Shown piece after piece: positions 8,791 to 26,800 of a DNA stretch of 64,000 bases. The DNA comes from Arcobacteraceae bacterium (lineage in GTDB: Bacteria; Campylobacterota; Campylobacteria; Campylobacterales; Arcobacteraceae). The notes beneath the pieces were generated by a model that worked only from the letters and a program-made list of their open reading frames with translations, was not told where the DNA came from and ran no database searches. The stretch spans positions 33,756-97,755 of the forward strand of contig JAQUAG010000007.1 of the NCBI GenBank assembly GCA_028687375.1, in the 5' to 3' direction. The position numbers and the translations under genes were made by a program. Positions within the stretch are counted from its first letter, which is position 1. Every line of letters starts with the position of its first letter.

Positions 8791-9486
8791 ATGAGTAAAA
8801 GATTAAAAGCTCTACTTGCAAAAGTAGACACAACAAAAGTATATAGCTTAAGTGATGCAGTTACAAATGTAAAAGAATTAGTTTCTGCAAAATTTGATGA
8901 AACTGTAGAGTTAGCATTAAATTTAAATGTAGATCCAAGACATGCTGATCAAATGATTAGAGGTTCTGTTGTACTTCCTGCTGGAACTGGTAAAACTGTA
9001 AGAGTTGCAGTATTTGCAAAAGGACTTAAAATGGACGAAGCTAAAGCTGCTGGTGCTGATTTGGTTGGTAATGATGATTTAGTTGAGCAAATTCAAGCTG
9101 GAATCATCAACTTCGATGTTCTTATCGCAACTCCAGACACAATGGGACTTGTTGGTAAAATTGGTAGAATCCTTGGGCCAAAAGGTTTAATGCCAAATCC
9201 AAAAGTTGGAACTGTAACTATGGATGTAACAAAAGCTGTTAATGATGCAAAAGGTGGTCAAATTACATATAGAGTTGACAAAAAAGGTATTATCCATGCT
9301 GGTATTGGAAAAGCATCTTTCTCTATTGAAGATTTAAAAGCTAATGCAAGAACTTTAATGGCAGCAGTAAATAGACAAAAACCTGCAACTGCTAAAGGTA
9401 AATATGTAACAACTGCAACAATATCTTTAACAATGTCTCCAGGGATTAAAATTGATCCAATGGAAATGATAGATATTAAAAACTAA
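8791..9486 (+). CDS. rplA: 50S ribosomal protein L1
   Basis: A 231-residue L1-stalk protein. The two-domain pattern includes [38 protein letters not shown] and the C-terminal [13 protein letters not shown]. Normal length. Probably cotranscribed with rplK, and possibly a translational self-regulator. Confidence 0.98.
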   Translation: MSKRLKALLAKVDTTKVYSLSDAVTNVKELVSAKFDETVELALNLNVDPRHADQMIRGSVVLPAGTGKTVRVAVFAKGLKMDEAKAAGADLVGNDDLVEQIQAGIINFDVLIATPDTMGLVGKIGRILGPKGLMPNPKVGTVTMDVTKAVNDAKGGQITYRVDKKGIIHAGIGKASFSIEDLKANARTLMAAVNRQKPATAKGKYVTTATISLTMSPGIKIDPMEMIDIKN

Positions 9487-9519
9487 TTTGTCAAATAATT
9501 AATTTATTTGGCTTTATCT

Positions 9520-9575
9520 TAAAACTAAAGACAGTGGGTTGGATAGAAATATTCAATAAATCCTACCGAAGTTTT
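9520..9575 (+). ncRNA. L10 ribosomal-protein leader (autoregulatory mRNA element)
   Basis: The sequence between rplA and rplJ contains AAAGACAGTGGGTTGGAT and, after a variable loop, ATCCTACCGAAG. The two sides pair as GGGTTGGAT/ATCCTACC, with a GACAG/CCGAAG kink-like boundary. This is the arrangement I know from the L10(L12)4-binding rplJ leader (for example Bacillus subtilis). A T-run and an AAGGAGG SD follow, then rplJ. Recognition is by eye; an Rfam covariance search would decide. Confidence 0.65.
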
Positions 9576-9598
9576 TTTGTTTTGAAAGGAGGAAAATT

Positions 9599-10087
9599 AT
9601 GACTAGAAAAGAAAAAAATGTAATTGTTAATGCTCTTACTGAAGAATTCAAGACTGCTGGTTCAATTGTTGTTGTAAACTACAAAGGTTCAAAACATAGA
9701 AAACTTGAAACATTAAGAGTTCTTGCAAAAGAAGCTGATGTTAAAGTTCAAGTTGCTAAGAACACTCTTGTAAATGTTGCACTTAAAAATGCAGATTTAC
9801 CACAGATGGATCTAAAAGATGAGAGTATGTTCGTTTGGGCTAGTGATCAAATTAGCGCTTGTAAAATTGCTGAAAAATTTGCATCTGAGAACAAAGATAC
9901 ATTCATTATTAAAGGTGGTATTATTGAAGGTCAAATTGCTGATACTGCTAAAGTTATGGCGTTTGCTAAATTACCAGGAAGAGAAGAATTACTTGGAATG
10001 CTTGCTTCTGTTTGGATGGGACCTGTTAGAAACTTTACTATTGGTCTTGATGCTCTTAGAAGACAAAAAGAAGAAACTGCTGCTTAA
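9599..10087 (+). CDS. rplJ: 50S ribosomal protein L10
   Basis: A 162-residue base of the L12 stalk; binds 23S rRNA and carries L7/L12 dimers on its C-terminal helix (about 140-160). It begins MTRKEKNVIVNALTEEFKTAGSIVVVNYKG, typical of L10, with VAKNTLVNVAL further on. A strong SD (AAAGGAGG) lies upstream. Probably represses its own translation through the preceding leader. Confidence 0.97.
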   Translation: MTRKEKNVIVNALTEEFKTAGSIVVVNYKGSKHRKLETLRVLAKEADVKVQVAKNTLVNVALKNADLPQMDLKDESMFVWASDQISACKIAEKFASENKDTFIIKGGIIEGQIADTAKVMAFAKLPGREELLGMLASVWMGPVRNFTIGLDALRRQKEETAA

Positions 10088-10165
10088 TTATAAAAATTAT
10101 AAGCAACAGTATGTGTGTATAACAACAATATAAAAATTAAAATAAAAAAATAAAAAGGATTTGAA

Positions 10166-10537
10166 ATGGCAATTTCTAAAGAAGATGTATTAGAATTTAT
10201 TTCTGGTTTAAGTGTATTAGAACTTTCAGAATTAGTAAAAGAGTTTGAAGAAAAATTTGGAGTATCTGCACAACCTGTTGCGGTTGCTGGTGGAGCTGTA
10301 GCTGCTGCTGAAGCTGTTGAAGAGCAAACTGAATTTACAGTTGTTTTAGTTGACGCTGGTGATAAAAAAATCAATGTTATTAAAGAAATCAGAGCATTAA
10401 CTGGTCTTGGTTTAAAAGAAGCAAAAACTATGTCTGAAGAAGCAAACTCTATAGTTAAAGAGTCTGTTCCTAAAGATGTAGCTGAAGCTGCTAAAGCACA
10501 ATTAGAATCTGCTGGTGCAAAAGTTATAATTAAATAA
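10166..10537 (+). CDS. rplL: 50S ribosomal protein L7/L12
   Basis: A 123-residue acidic stalk protein. It has an N-terminal dimerisation region ([32 protein letters not shown]), an Ala/Val/Gly-rich hinge (about 35-50) and a C-terminal factor-binding domain containing [22 protein letters not shown]. Normal length. Followed by two hairpins before rpoB. Confidence 0.98.
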   Translation: MAISKEDVLEFISGLSVLELSELVKEFEEKFGVSAQPVAVAGGAVAAAEAVEEQTEFTVVLVDAGDKKINVIKEIRALTGLGLKEAKTMSEEANSIVKESVPKDVAEAAKAQLESAGAKVIIK

Positions 10538-10552
10538 TTATATTTATTTAAA

Positions 10553-10595
10553 AAACCTCAAATGCTTCGCTTTTTTTGCGAAGCATTAGTGGTTT
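10553..10595 (+). promoter_or_regulatory. first hairpin of the rplL-rpoB attenuator region
   Basis: AATGCTTCGC/GCGAAGCATT form a perfect 10-bp stem with a seven-T loop, extended after a 3-base internal loop by AAACC/GGTTT. No T-run follows. It lies 15 bases after the rplL stop. Confidence 0.7.
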
Positions 10596-10605
10596 AAAAA
10601 GAGTT

Positions 10606-10651
10606 AGCATTCTATGATATATGTTATTCATATATCTTAGAGTGCTTTTTT
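10606..10651 (+). terminator. intrinsic terminator or attenuator upstream of rpoB
   Basis: An 18-bp stem (AGCATTCTATGATATATG against CATATATCTTAGAGTGCT, one U-G and one U-U) with a 5-base loop runs straight into six T. It has all marks of an intrinsic terminator, yet it sits 48 bases upstream of the rpoB start with little room for a promoter. Partial read-through is the likely way rpoBC is expressed, as with the known rplL-rpoB attenuator of Escherichia coli. Confidence 0.8.
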
Positions 10652-10663
10652 AAGCTTTATTAA

Positions 10664-19387
<8,724 letters not shown>

Positions 19388-19388
<1 letters not shown>

Positions 19389-19421
19389 TAAGTAGAGCTT
19401 CGGCTCTATTTACAGCTTTTT
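19388..19421 (+). terminator. rpoC terminator
   Basis: GTAAGTAGAGC-TTCG-GCTCTATTTAC: an 11-bp stem with a stable UUCG tetraloop, beginning at the last base of the rpoC stop codon and followed by AGC and a T-run. It closes the ribosomal protein/RNA polymerase transcript and faces the convergent HD-domain gene. Confidence 0.85.
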
Positions 19422-19424
19422 CTC

Positions 19425-21062
19425 TCAAAAACACTCACTCAATATTTTTCTAATATCCTCAATCATCTCTTTGTTTAAATTTGTTTTATTTGAATATAAA
19501 TAAAATGGAACTGTATTTAAAATCGATTTTTTAAGCCTTTTTCTAATTGTTGAAATGGCATCAATTTTAATAGGTTTTTCTCCATCAAAAAGTAAAAAGT
19601 TTGATTCAATTCCAATATTTAAAGAGACTATTTGAAATGTAAAAAAAGTATCTTCTTTTTCATACTTTTCACAAAATTTTTCAAGTTTTAGTTGTAATTT
19701 ATTGTAAGTATTATTGGTTACATAGCCAAAGCTTTCCCTAAATTTATACCTTTCTATTTCACCAAATTCCAAAATATTATAGAGTTCATTGAGGTTTTTC
19801 CAAGTTGCATCATAAAATCTTTTTCCAAATAATACCTCTTCAAAAGATTTAAGATATTTTATATCATTGAGATTCTTTGAGAGTTTATTTTTAATTTTAA
19901 AATACTCTTTTTTAAAAAGTGTGATTAGCCAATTTTCATCAAGTTGAGTAATAATATCAAGTCTTTTCTCCAAATCTTGTTCATCTAAAAACTTCCAAAG
20001 CATTGATATTGAGTCTGTAATCTGAGATATATTATCTTCTTGAAAATAATTTTTTGCAAGATATAAAATAACATTTTCCAAGTGAGTATCAGTTGCTGTT
20101 ATTTTATGATTGAAAATAATCTTTTTATAAAGATTAAATCGCATCTCAAGCATATGTTCTATATCGATAATCTCACTATCGAAAAATGAGAGGATAAATC
20201 TATCGTTGTGCTCAATTAAAACAGATTGTTTAGCAATGCGTATAAAATCAACGGCACCACCAATATAACCACTTGCAAGCATATCACGATTGATATAATC
20301 CAACCTATCAGCATCAATTGTTCCATCGATAAAAGAGTGTAAAACTTTATAGTCAAAAAAGTCATCTTTTTTTTCATCTAAAATATTTTTGATAATCAAA
20401 TAAAGAAGATTTAAATAGCCATTAGTTGCACAATTAAGCTCATAAGTAAAAAGTAACTTGATGAGTTTATAACCAATCGCTTCATGTAAAACTTCTGTGT
20501 TTTTATGGGTTGTTTGGTTGTAAAATGTTAAAAATTTTGTCTCCTCATCACTTAGTGTCTCTTTTCCATTTAACATTTGATAGATATTTTCCATCGCATA
20601 TTCCACTTGATGTGAAAAAGGAAAATGTCCTAAATCATGTAAAAGTCCAGATAATCTAAGAGCTTGAAGAGTGATAAAATAGATAGATTTACTCACATCT
20701 GATTTCAATGGAATCATAAATTCAAAGAGTGCTTTGTCTTCATAGATTTCAGTATCTTTTAGAGATAGATTGATTTTATTTTCACTTATAATATTTTCAA
20801 TAGACAATTTTAGATTTTTCAAAAAGTTATTTTTTGTCTCTTCTTTTGCATTTAAAATACTATTTTTATACATATGAGCCGACATATGCATAGTTCCTAA
20901 ACTATGGATATATCGTTTTGTATTGATAGATGGATAAGCAAAATATGCCAACGCATTTTGTGTGATAAAGAGGAGACGATTTACTATTTTTGTTTGTAAA
21001 ATTGTATCTTCTATAACACTGCATTCGATATGTTTATATATGGTGTCGTTTATAAGTTTCAT
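19425..21062 (-). CDS. HD-domain phosphohydrolase (dNTPase/SAMHD1-like)
   Basis: A 545-residue protein with the HD metal-binding set: His53 (YIHSLGTMHM), His-Asp at 142-143 (SGLLHDLGHFPFSHQVEY) and a downstream Asp in DGTIDADRLDYINRDM. This last motif is typical of the SAMHD1/YdhJ-type deoxynucleotide triphosphohydrolase group, not of HD-GYP enzymes. A dNTPase role is inferred from the family; the natural substrate is unknown. The start codon overlaps the upstream PhoH stop as ATGA, so the two are translationally coupled. Confidence 0.75.
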   Translation of the reverse strand: MKLINDTIYKHIECSVIEDTILQTKIVNRLLFITQNALAYFAYPSINTKRYIHSLGTMHMSAHMYKNSILNAKEETKNNFLKNLKLSIENIISENKINLSLKDTEIYEDKALFEFMIPLKSDVSKSIYFITLQALRLSGLLHDLGHFPFSHQVEYAMENIYQMLNGKETLSDEETKFLTFYNQTTHKNTEVLHEAIGYKLIKLLFTYELNCATNGYLNLLYLIIKNILDEKKDDFFDYKVLHSFIDGTIDADRLDYINRDMLASGYIGGAVDFIRIAKQSVLIEHNDRFILSFFDSEIIDIEHMLEMRFNLYKKIIFNHKITATDTHLENVILYLAKNYFQEDNISQITDSISMLWKFLDEQDLEKRLDIITQLDENWLITLFKKEYFKIKNKLSKNLNDIKYLKSFEEVLFGKRFYDATWKNLNELYNILEFGEIERYKFRESFGYVTNNTYNKLQLKLEKFCEKYEKEDTFFTFQIVSLNIGIESNFLLFDGEKPIKIDAISTIRKRLKKSILNTVPFYLYSNKTNLNKEMIEDIRKILSECF

Positions 21063-22444
21063 CTATTTTTTTTGTTTTCAAAAATCCTTTCAGTAAATTC
21101 AGCAAATCTTCCCCTTACCGCTTTTGTAAGCTCAATCGCAAACATTTTAAGTTCAGGATGTTCAAATCTTGTTTGTTTTAAGAGTGTCGTTAAACCATTA
21201 TTAAATCTATTGAGGTAAAGGTTATCGATTTGTCTATTTGACCCAATAACGATAGCCATACAACTCTCATCAAGTCTTGAAAGGATGAGTTGGGTTGTAT
21301 TTTCACTACTATTTTGCCACTCATCAAGGATAACAATAGCACCGCTGAGTGTTCGTCCCCTTGCTTCTCCAGGCCATAATGTTTCGATATTGTATTTTTC
21401 CATCAGCTCTGCTGTTTTTGATTTTATCGATTCTTGTTGGTCAATATTTTGGGCATTTTTGAGTTTTTTCTTTGCGATAAATTCCAAAGTATCATAAAGA
21501 GCCATATTGTAAATTCTAAATTTTTCATCATTTCCAGATAAAAATCCAACCTCTGCACCTTTATCTAAGGACTCAATAGAGTTTCTTACATAAACTATCT
21601 TTTCATAAGCACCTTTTTCAATCAATCTCATAGCTCCAGCGATACTTAGAAGTGTTTTCCCACTCCCTGCTTTTGCATCGATAACAAGGAGATTGTACAT
21701 ATTTGATAACATCGCTGAAAGGAAAAACTTTTGTTTGAGATTTGCAGGTCGAAGGGCTAAAGGATTAAAGATGGCATCATCGATAATCTCTATTTTTTGA
21801 TTGATGATGATTGCATAGACTGAGTTTCCATCATCACTTACAAATTCATAAGAGAAATTTTCATTTTGATAATTTGGGTCAAAGTCATAGATAGATTTAC
21901 CATCTAAGCCATTGAAGTAGATAGAGTTTAAAGAGAGTGTTTTGACAAATTCAAAGTTAGGAATATCAGATCTATCCTCTTGTAAAGTTTCAGTTTTGAT
22001 ATTTTTAAAAAGGGCAAAAGTTCTTGCATAAATATCAATTGAGATAAAAGTAACATCCATTTTTTCATAGTATTCCACCGCAACACTTGCAACTTCGATG
22101 ATTCGTTTATCGTTGCTTTCTGCAATATTGTGAGTCAACATCTCACTCTCATATCGCTCTTTTGAGATGATATGAATTCTGATATTTTCATAAGAAAGTT
22201 TCACTATTTTAAACTCTTTTTTAAGAACAATATCATCAACCGTAGCTTTTGCTAAAAGTCTTGCAAATTGTCTTGATTGGTATCCAAGTTCATCGTGCAA
22301 CTTCTTTTTATCTTCAAGTTCCACCAAAACTGTTTCAGGAATCACCACGATATTTGAGCCATCATCTGATAGATTAAAAACATTTTGAATATTTTGTAAC
22401 ACTACATTTGTATCTATAACATAAACTTTTTCTTTTGTATTCAT
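21059..22444 (-). CDS. PIN domain-PhoH family ATPase
   Basis: A 461-residue fusion. The N-terminal PIN ribonuclease-like domain (about 1-145) keeps acidic residues at D11 (VIDTN), E42, D112 and D137. The C-terminal PhoH ATPase domain has Walker A DAKAGSGKT (256-264). The Walker B region reads VILDEWQNSS (371-380), with Trp where PhoH proteins normally have Ala (DEAQN). PIN-PhoH proteins are proposed RNA helicase/ribonucleases; the exact role is unknown. Coupled to the HD phosphohydrolase gene. Confidence 0.85.
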   Translation of the reverse strand: MNTKEKVYVIDTNVVLQNIQNVFNLSDDGSNIVVIPETVLVELEDKKKLHDELGYQSRQFARLLAKATVDDIVLKKEFKIVKLSYENIRIHIISKERYESEMLTHNIAESNDKRIIEVASVAVEYYEKMDVTFISIDIYARTFALFKNIKTETLQEDRSDIPNFEFVKTLSLNSIYFNGLDGKSIYDFDPNYQNENFSYEFVSDDGNSVYAIIINQKIEIIDDAIFNPLALRPANLKQKFFLSAMLSNMYNLLVIDAKAGSGKTLLSIAGAMRLIEKGAYEKIVYVRNSIESLDKGAEVGFLSGNDEKFRIYNMALYDTLEFIAKKKLKNAQNIDQQESIKSKTAELMEKYNIETLWPGEARGRTLSGAIVILDEWQNSSENTTQLILSRLDESCMAIVIGSNRQIDNLYLNRFNNGLTTLLKQTRFEHPELKMFAIELTKAVRGRFAEFTERIFENKKNR

Positions 22445-22528
22445 AAGATTCCTTCCTTGTGTTTCAAATAGTTTAGAATATGATAATCTCTTTTTGATTA
22501 CATTTTCAATAATTTAGTCTAGCTTCGA

Positions 22529-22534
22529 TATAAT
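22529..22534 (+). promoter_or_regulatory. candidate -10 box of the U32 gene
   Basis: TATAAT preceded by TTTAGTCTAGCTTCGA, 43 bases upstream of the ATG, in the intergenic region divergent from the PIN-PhoH gene. Confidence 0.45.
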
Positions 22535-22576
22535 AGAAAAACTAATCAAAATTAAAATTTATTATAAAAGAGTCAT

Positions 22577-23857
22577 ATGAAAAAAGTAGAATTATTATCT
22601 CCAGCTGGAAATTTAGAAAAATTAAAAATAGCCTTTGCTTATGGAGCAGATGCTGTTTATGGAGGAGTGAGTCACTTCTCTTTACGAATAAGAAGTGGAA
22701 AAGAGTTTACAACTGAAACTTTCAAAGAGGGGATAGACTATGCGCATAGTTTAGGGAAAAAAGTCTATGTAACTATCAACGGTTTCCCTTTTAACTCACA
22801 AATTGAGCTTCTTAAAAATCATATCAAAACGATGGCTGAACTGAACCCTGATGCTCTTATTGTAGCAACTCCTGGGGTTGTTGGTCTTTGTAGAGAAATT
22901 GCTCCAAATATCCCTATCCATCTTTCAACGCAAGCAAATGTTATGAATTATCTTGATGCAAAAGTGTATTATGATATGGGAGTTCGTCGAATTATTGCTG
23001 CACGAGAAATAAGTTTAAAGGATGTGGAAGAGATAAAAAAAAGATTGCCAGACCTTGAGATAGAGATATTTGTCCATGGAAGTATGTGTTTTGCATATAG
23101 TGGAAGATGTCTTGTAAGTGCAGTGCAAATGGGAAGAGTTCCAAATCGTGGAAGTTGTGCAAATGATTGTAGATTTGAATACACTTTGTATGCTGGAAAT
23201 GAAAATCACGGGACACTTTTTAGACTGGAAGAACAACCAGAAATCGGTACATATATCTTCAATGCAAAAGATATGAATTTAGCAAGTCATATTGATGAGA
23301 TTTTGGCAAGTGGGGCGGTTGATAGTGTGAAAATTGAAGGTCGTACAAAATCTCCTTACTATGCCGCTATCACTGCTTACACTTATCGTATGGCGATTGA
23401 TGATTTTTATGCTGGAAAATTTGAAGCACAAAAATATCAAGACGAACTCAAAACGACTAAAAATCGTGGATTTACAGATGCTTATCTTGTCCATAAACCT
23501 TTTGAAAAACAAGGGACTGAAAACCACGATTACACGATGAGCAAAGGTGCTTTTGAGGTGAGTGGACTTGTTATGAAAGATGGAGAGCATTTCCTTTGTA
23601 AATACAAAACATACTTAAATGAGGAAGTTGAGATATTTCATCCACTTGATACTACAATAGATGAAGTTGACAATGAAATAGGAACAATTTATAAAAAAGA
23701 GGATGGGAAATACTACATCAAATTTAAAAAAATTGTAACCGAATTAGGGAAAGAGTTAGAGTCGGTTCATAGTGGAAATATCAATCCAATCAAACTTCCT
23801 ACAAAGTTGCCATATTTGACTATTTTTAGGATTGAAACAGAAGATTTTGTAGAGTAA
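22577..23857 (+). CDS. U32 family protein, TrhP-like tRNA hydroxylase
   Basis: A 426-residue protein that starts ELLSPAGNLEKLKIAFAYGADAVYGG, the classic U32 opening. It contains HGSMCFAYSGRCLVSA and NRGSCANDCRFEY, whose cysteines are expected to hold an Fe-S cluster. The pattern is closest to YegQ/TrhP, which (in established work on Escherichia coli) hydroxylates U34 of tRNA using prephenate, and not to true collagenases. A peptidase activity is therefore not proposed. Single gene with its own promoter; the next gene follows after 24 bases. Confidence 0.8.
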   Translation: MKKVELLSPAGNLEKLKIAFAYGADAVYGGVSHFSLRIRSGKEFTTETFKEGIDYAHSLGKKVYVTINGFPFNSQIELLKNHIKTMAELNPDALIVATPGVVGLCREIAPNIPIHLSTQANVMNYLDAKVYYDMGVRRIIAAREISLKDVEEIKKRLPDLEIEIFVHGSMCFAYSGRCLVSAVQMGRVPNRGSCANDCRFEYTLYAGNENHGTLFRLEEQPEIGTYIFNAKDMNLASHIDEILASGAVDSVKIEGRTKSPYYAAITAYTYRMAIDDFYAGKFEAQKYQDELKTTKNRGFTDAYLVHKPFEKQGTENHDYTMSKGAFEVSGLVMKDGEHFLCKYKTYLNEEVEIFHPLDTTIDEVDNEIGTIYKKEDGKYYIKFKKIVTELGKELESVHSGNINPIKLPTKLPYLTIFRIETEDFVE

Positions 23858-23881
23858 ATATAATAACACAAAGGAGATATA

Positions 23882-26800
23882 ATGTCAAAACTTCTTAAAA
23901 TTACGGGATTTCTTCCTTATATCTTCGTAGTCTTTTTAAATGCTTTTACAGATTTGGGGCATAAAATAATTATCCAAAATACAATTTTCAAGGTGTATGA
24001 TGGAAGTGAACAAATTATCCTTACTGCTATTGTAAATGGGCTTATTTTGTTGCCGTTTATTTTACTTTTTTCCCCTGCTGGATTTATTAGTGATAAGTAC
24101 AAAAAAGAGAAAGTGATGCAGATGTCAGCTATTTTTGCTGTTGTTGTTACTTTACTTATTACACTTTCATACTATTTGGGGCTTTTTTGGGTTTCATTTT
24201 TTCTTACATTTTTACTTGCTACTCAAAGTGCTATATATTCCCCTGCGAAGTATGGATATATCAAAGAACTCCTTGGAAGTAACAATATAGCATCTGGAAA
24301 TGGAGCGGTGCAATCGGTTACTATTGTGGCAATTTTAGGTGGGATGTTTTTGTATTCGATTGGATTTGAGAGTTTGCTTGTCAATCAAACGAGTGAAGCG
24401 ACTATTTTACAAGATATTGCACCACTTGGAATTCTTCTGTTTTTAGGCTCACTTTTAGAACTTTTTTTGGCTTATAAATTACCAAATAAAACGATAGAAC
24501 TAACTAGTCAAGAGTTTACATTTTCATCATATCTCAAAGGGAAGTATCTTCAAAAAAATATTAAATTGATTAAAAGAAATGAGATAATTTTACTTTCAAT
24601 TGTTGGATTGTCTATCTTTTGGGCGATATCGCAAGTTGTTTTAGCAGTATATCCAGCGTATATCAAAGAGCATTTATCTATTACAAATGTAGTGATTATC
24701 CAAGGTTTGATGGCAGTTTCTGCTATTGGAATTGTTATTGGTTCACTTCTTGCTTCTAGATTATCAAAAAATTATATTGAAGTTGGGATGGTTCCTGTTG
24801 GTTCTGTTGGTGTTTTTATCACTATTTTATTGATACCTTATTTGAATGATGTTGTTTCAAGTGGAGTGAATTTTTTCTTTTTTGGGATATTTGGTGGATT
24901 GTTGATAGTTCCTCTTAATTCCCTTATTCAGTATCATGCTTCTACTAAAAGATTAGGGCTTGTACTTTCTGGGAATAATTTTATTCAAAATATTTTTATG
25001 TTCTCGTTTTTAGTTTTAACTGTTGGGTGTAGTTTTATAAATATTACAGCAGTTGAGATTTTCTCTATGATTGCATTTATCACATTTTTAAGTACATTTT
25101 ATACAATTTATAAACTTCCTCAATCACTTGTCAAACTTTTTGTGAGTTTATTTTTCTCTTTTAGATACAAACTTATAGTTGAAGGGATAGAAAATATTCC
25201 ACAAAACAAAGGGGTATTACTCCTTGGAAATCATATAAGTTGGCTTGATTGGGCATTTGTTCAGATGGCATCTCCACGACCGATTCGATTTGTGATGGAG
25301 CGAAGTATTTATGAAAAAAAGATGATTAAACCATTTTTGGACTTTTTTAAAGTTATCCCTATTTCAACAAGTGGTGGGAGAAAATCACTTGATGAGGTTG
25401 CACGATGTTTAAACAATAGAGATGTTGTTTGTATTTTTCCAGAAGGGACGATTAGTAGAAGTGGACACTTGGGGGAGTTTAAAAGAGGTTTTGAGATAGC
25501 AACTGCTCAAGTGGAAGATGCTGTGATTATCCCTTTTTATATTAGTGGGCTTTGGGGAACAAAGTGGTCAAGATCAAATATCAATTTTAAAGAGATAAAA
25601 GATACAAAATACAAAAAAGATGTCATTGTTTCTTTTGGAAAACCACAAGATATTCAAACAAAAGCGATGAAAGTGAAACAAAAAGTATTTGAACTTTCAG
25701 TTGATAGTTGGAATAAATATATAAATGGTTTTCAAAATTTAGACAGAATTTATATAGATACTGTAAAAAGAAATGGTTCAAAAGTAGCACTTGCAGATAG
25801 TAGTGGTGAGGAGTTTTCTTACTATAAAATGATGACAATGAGTGTATTTTTTAAGAACTTAATAGAAAAACATAAGGAACAAAATATTGGACTGATTCTC
25901 CCTACTACATCTATTGGAGCGATTATAAATATATCTACAATACTAGCTGGGAAAACAGTAGTAAATCTAAATTATACAGCTTCAAAAGACTCTATAATTT
26001 ATGGGATAAATGAAGCTGAAATCCAAAATATTTATACCTCAAGAAAGTTTTGTGAAAAATTAAAAGATAAAGGGATTGCGATTGATGAAATTTTAGAAAA
26101 TGTGAATGTGATTTTTCTTGAAGATATTAAAAAGAATAGTTCAAAATTTCAAATAGTTCCAATCATCTTACGATATGGATTTATCAAATTTGCTCCAGCT
26201 TTTTTGGTTCAAATGCTATATGGTTCAAAAAATAATCTAGATACGGTTGGAGCTATACTCTTTAGTAGTGGCAGTGAAGGTGCTCCAAAAGGGGTGATGT
26301 TAACACATAGAAATCTTTTGACAAATGTAAAACAAATAAGTGAGATGTTAAATATCACACAAAATGAGGTATTTTTGGGAAGTTTACCTATCTTTCATGC
26401 TTTTGGACTGACTGTTACGACACTTTTACCACTTCTTGAGGGGATAAAACTTGTATCTCATCCAGATCCAACTGATGGGTTAGGTATTGGAAAAGCTGTT
26501 GCAAAAAATAGAGTAACATTTATGTGTGCAACTTCAACTTTTATAAGACTTTATTTAAAAAATAAAAAACTAACTCCACTGATGTTTGAAAGTTTAAATA
26601 TGGTTTTTGCAGGAGCTGAAAAACTCAGCCCTTTAGTAGCCAATGAGTTTAAACAAACCTTTGGAGTTGGTGTGTATGAGGGATATGGAGCAACTGAATG
26701 TTCTCCTGTAATTAGTGCAAATATCCCTGATAATCTTGATATAAATTATTGGCAAACACAAATTGGGCATAAAAGAGGAACGATTGGTATGCCACTTCCT

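Noticed and set aside
9819..10133. A Leu-rich frame overlapping rplJ
   Set aside because: Low-complexity shadow in another frame of a ribosomal protein gene.
23279..23590. Minus-strand open frames inside the U32 gene and similar antisense frames in tuf, rpoB, rpoC, rpsG and fusA
   Set aside because: They lie wholly within strongly recognised genes, have no SD or family pattern, and result from codon bias in low-GC DNA.
22577..23857. U32 protein as a secreted collagenase
   Set aside because: No signal peptide, and the Fe-S type cysteine motifs fit a tRNA-modifying TrhP-like enzyme better.
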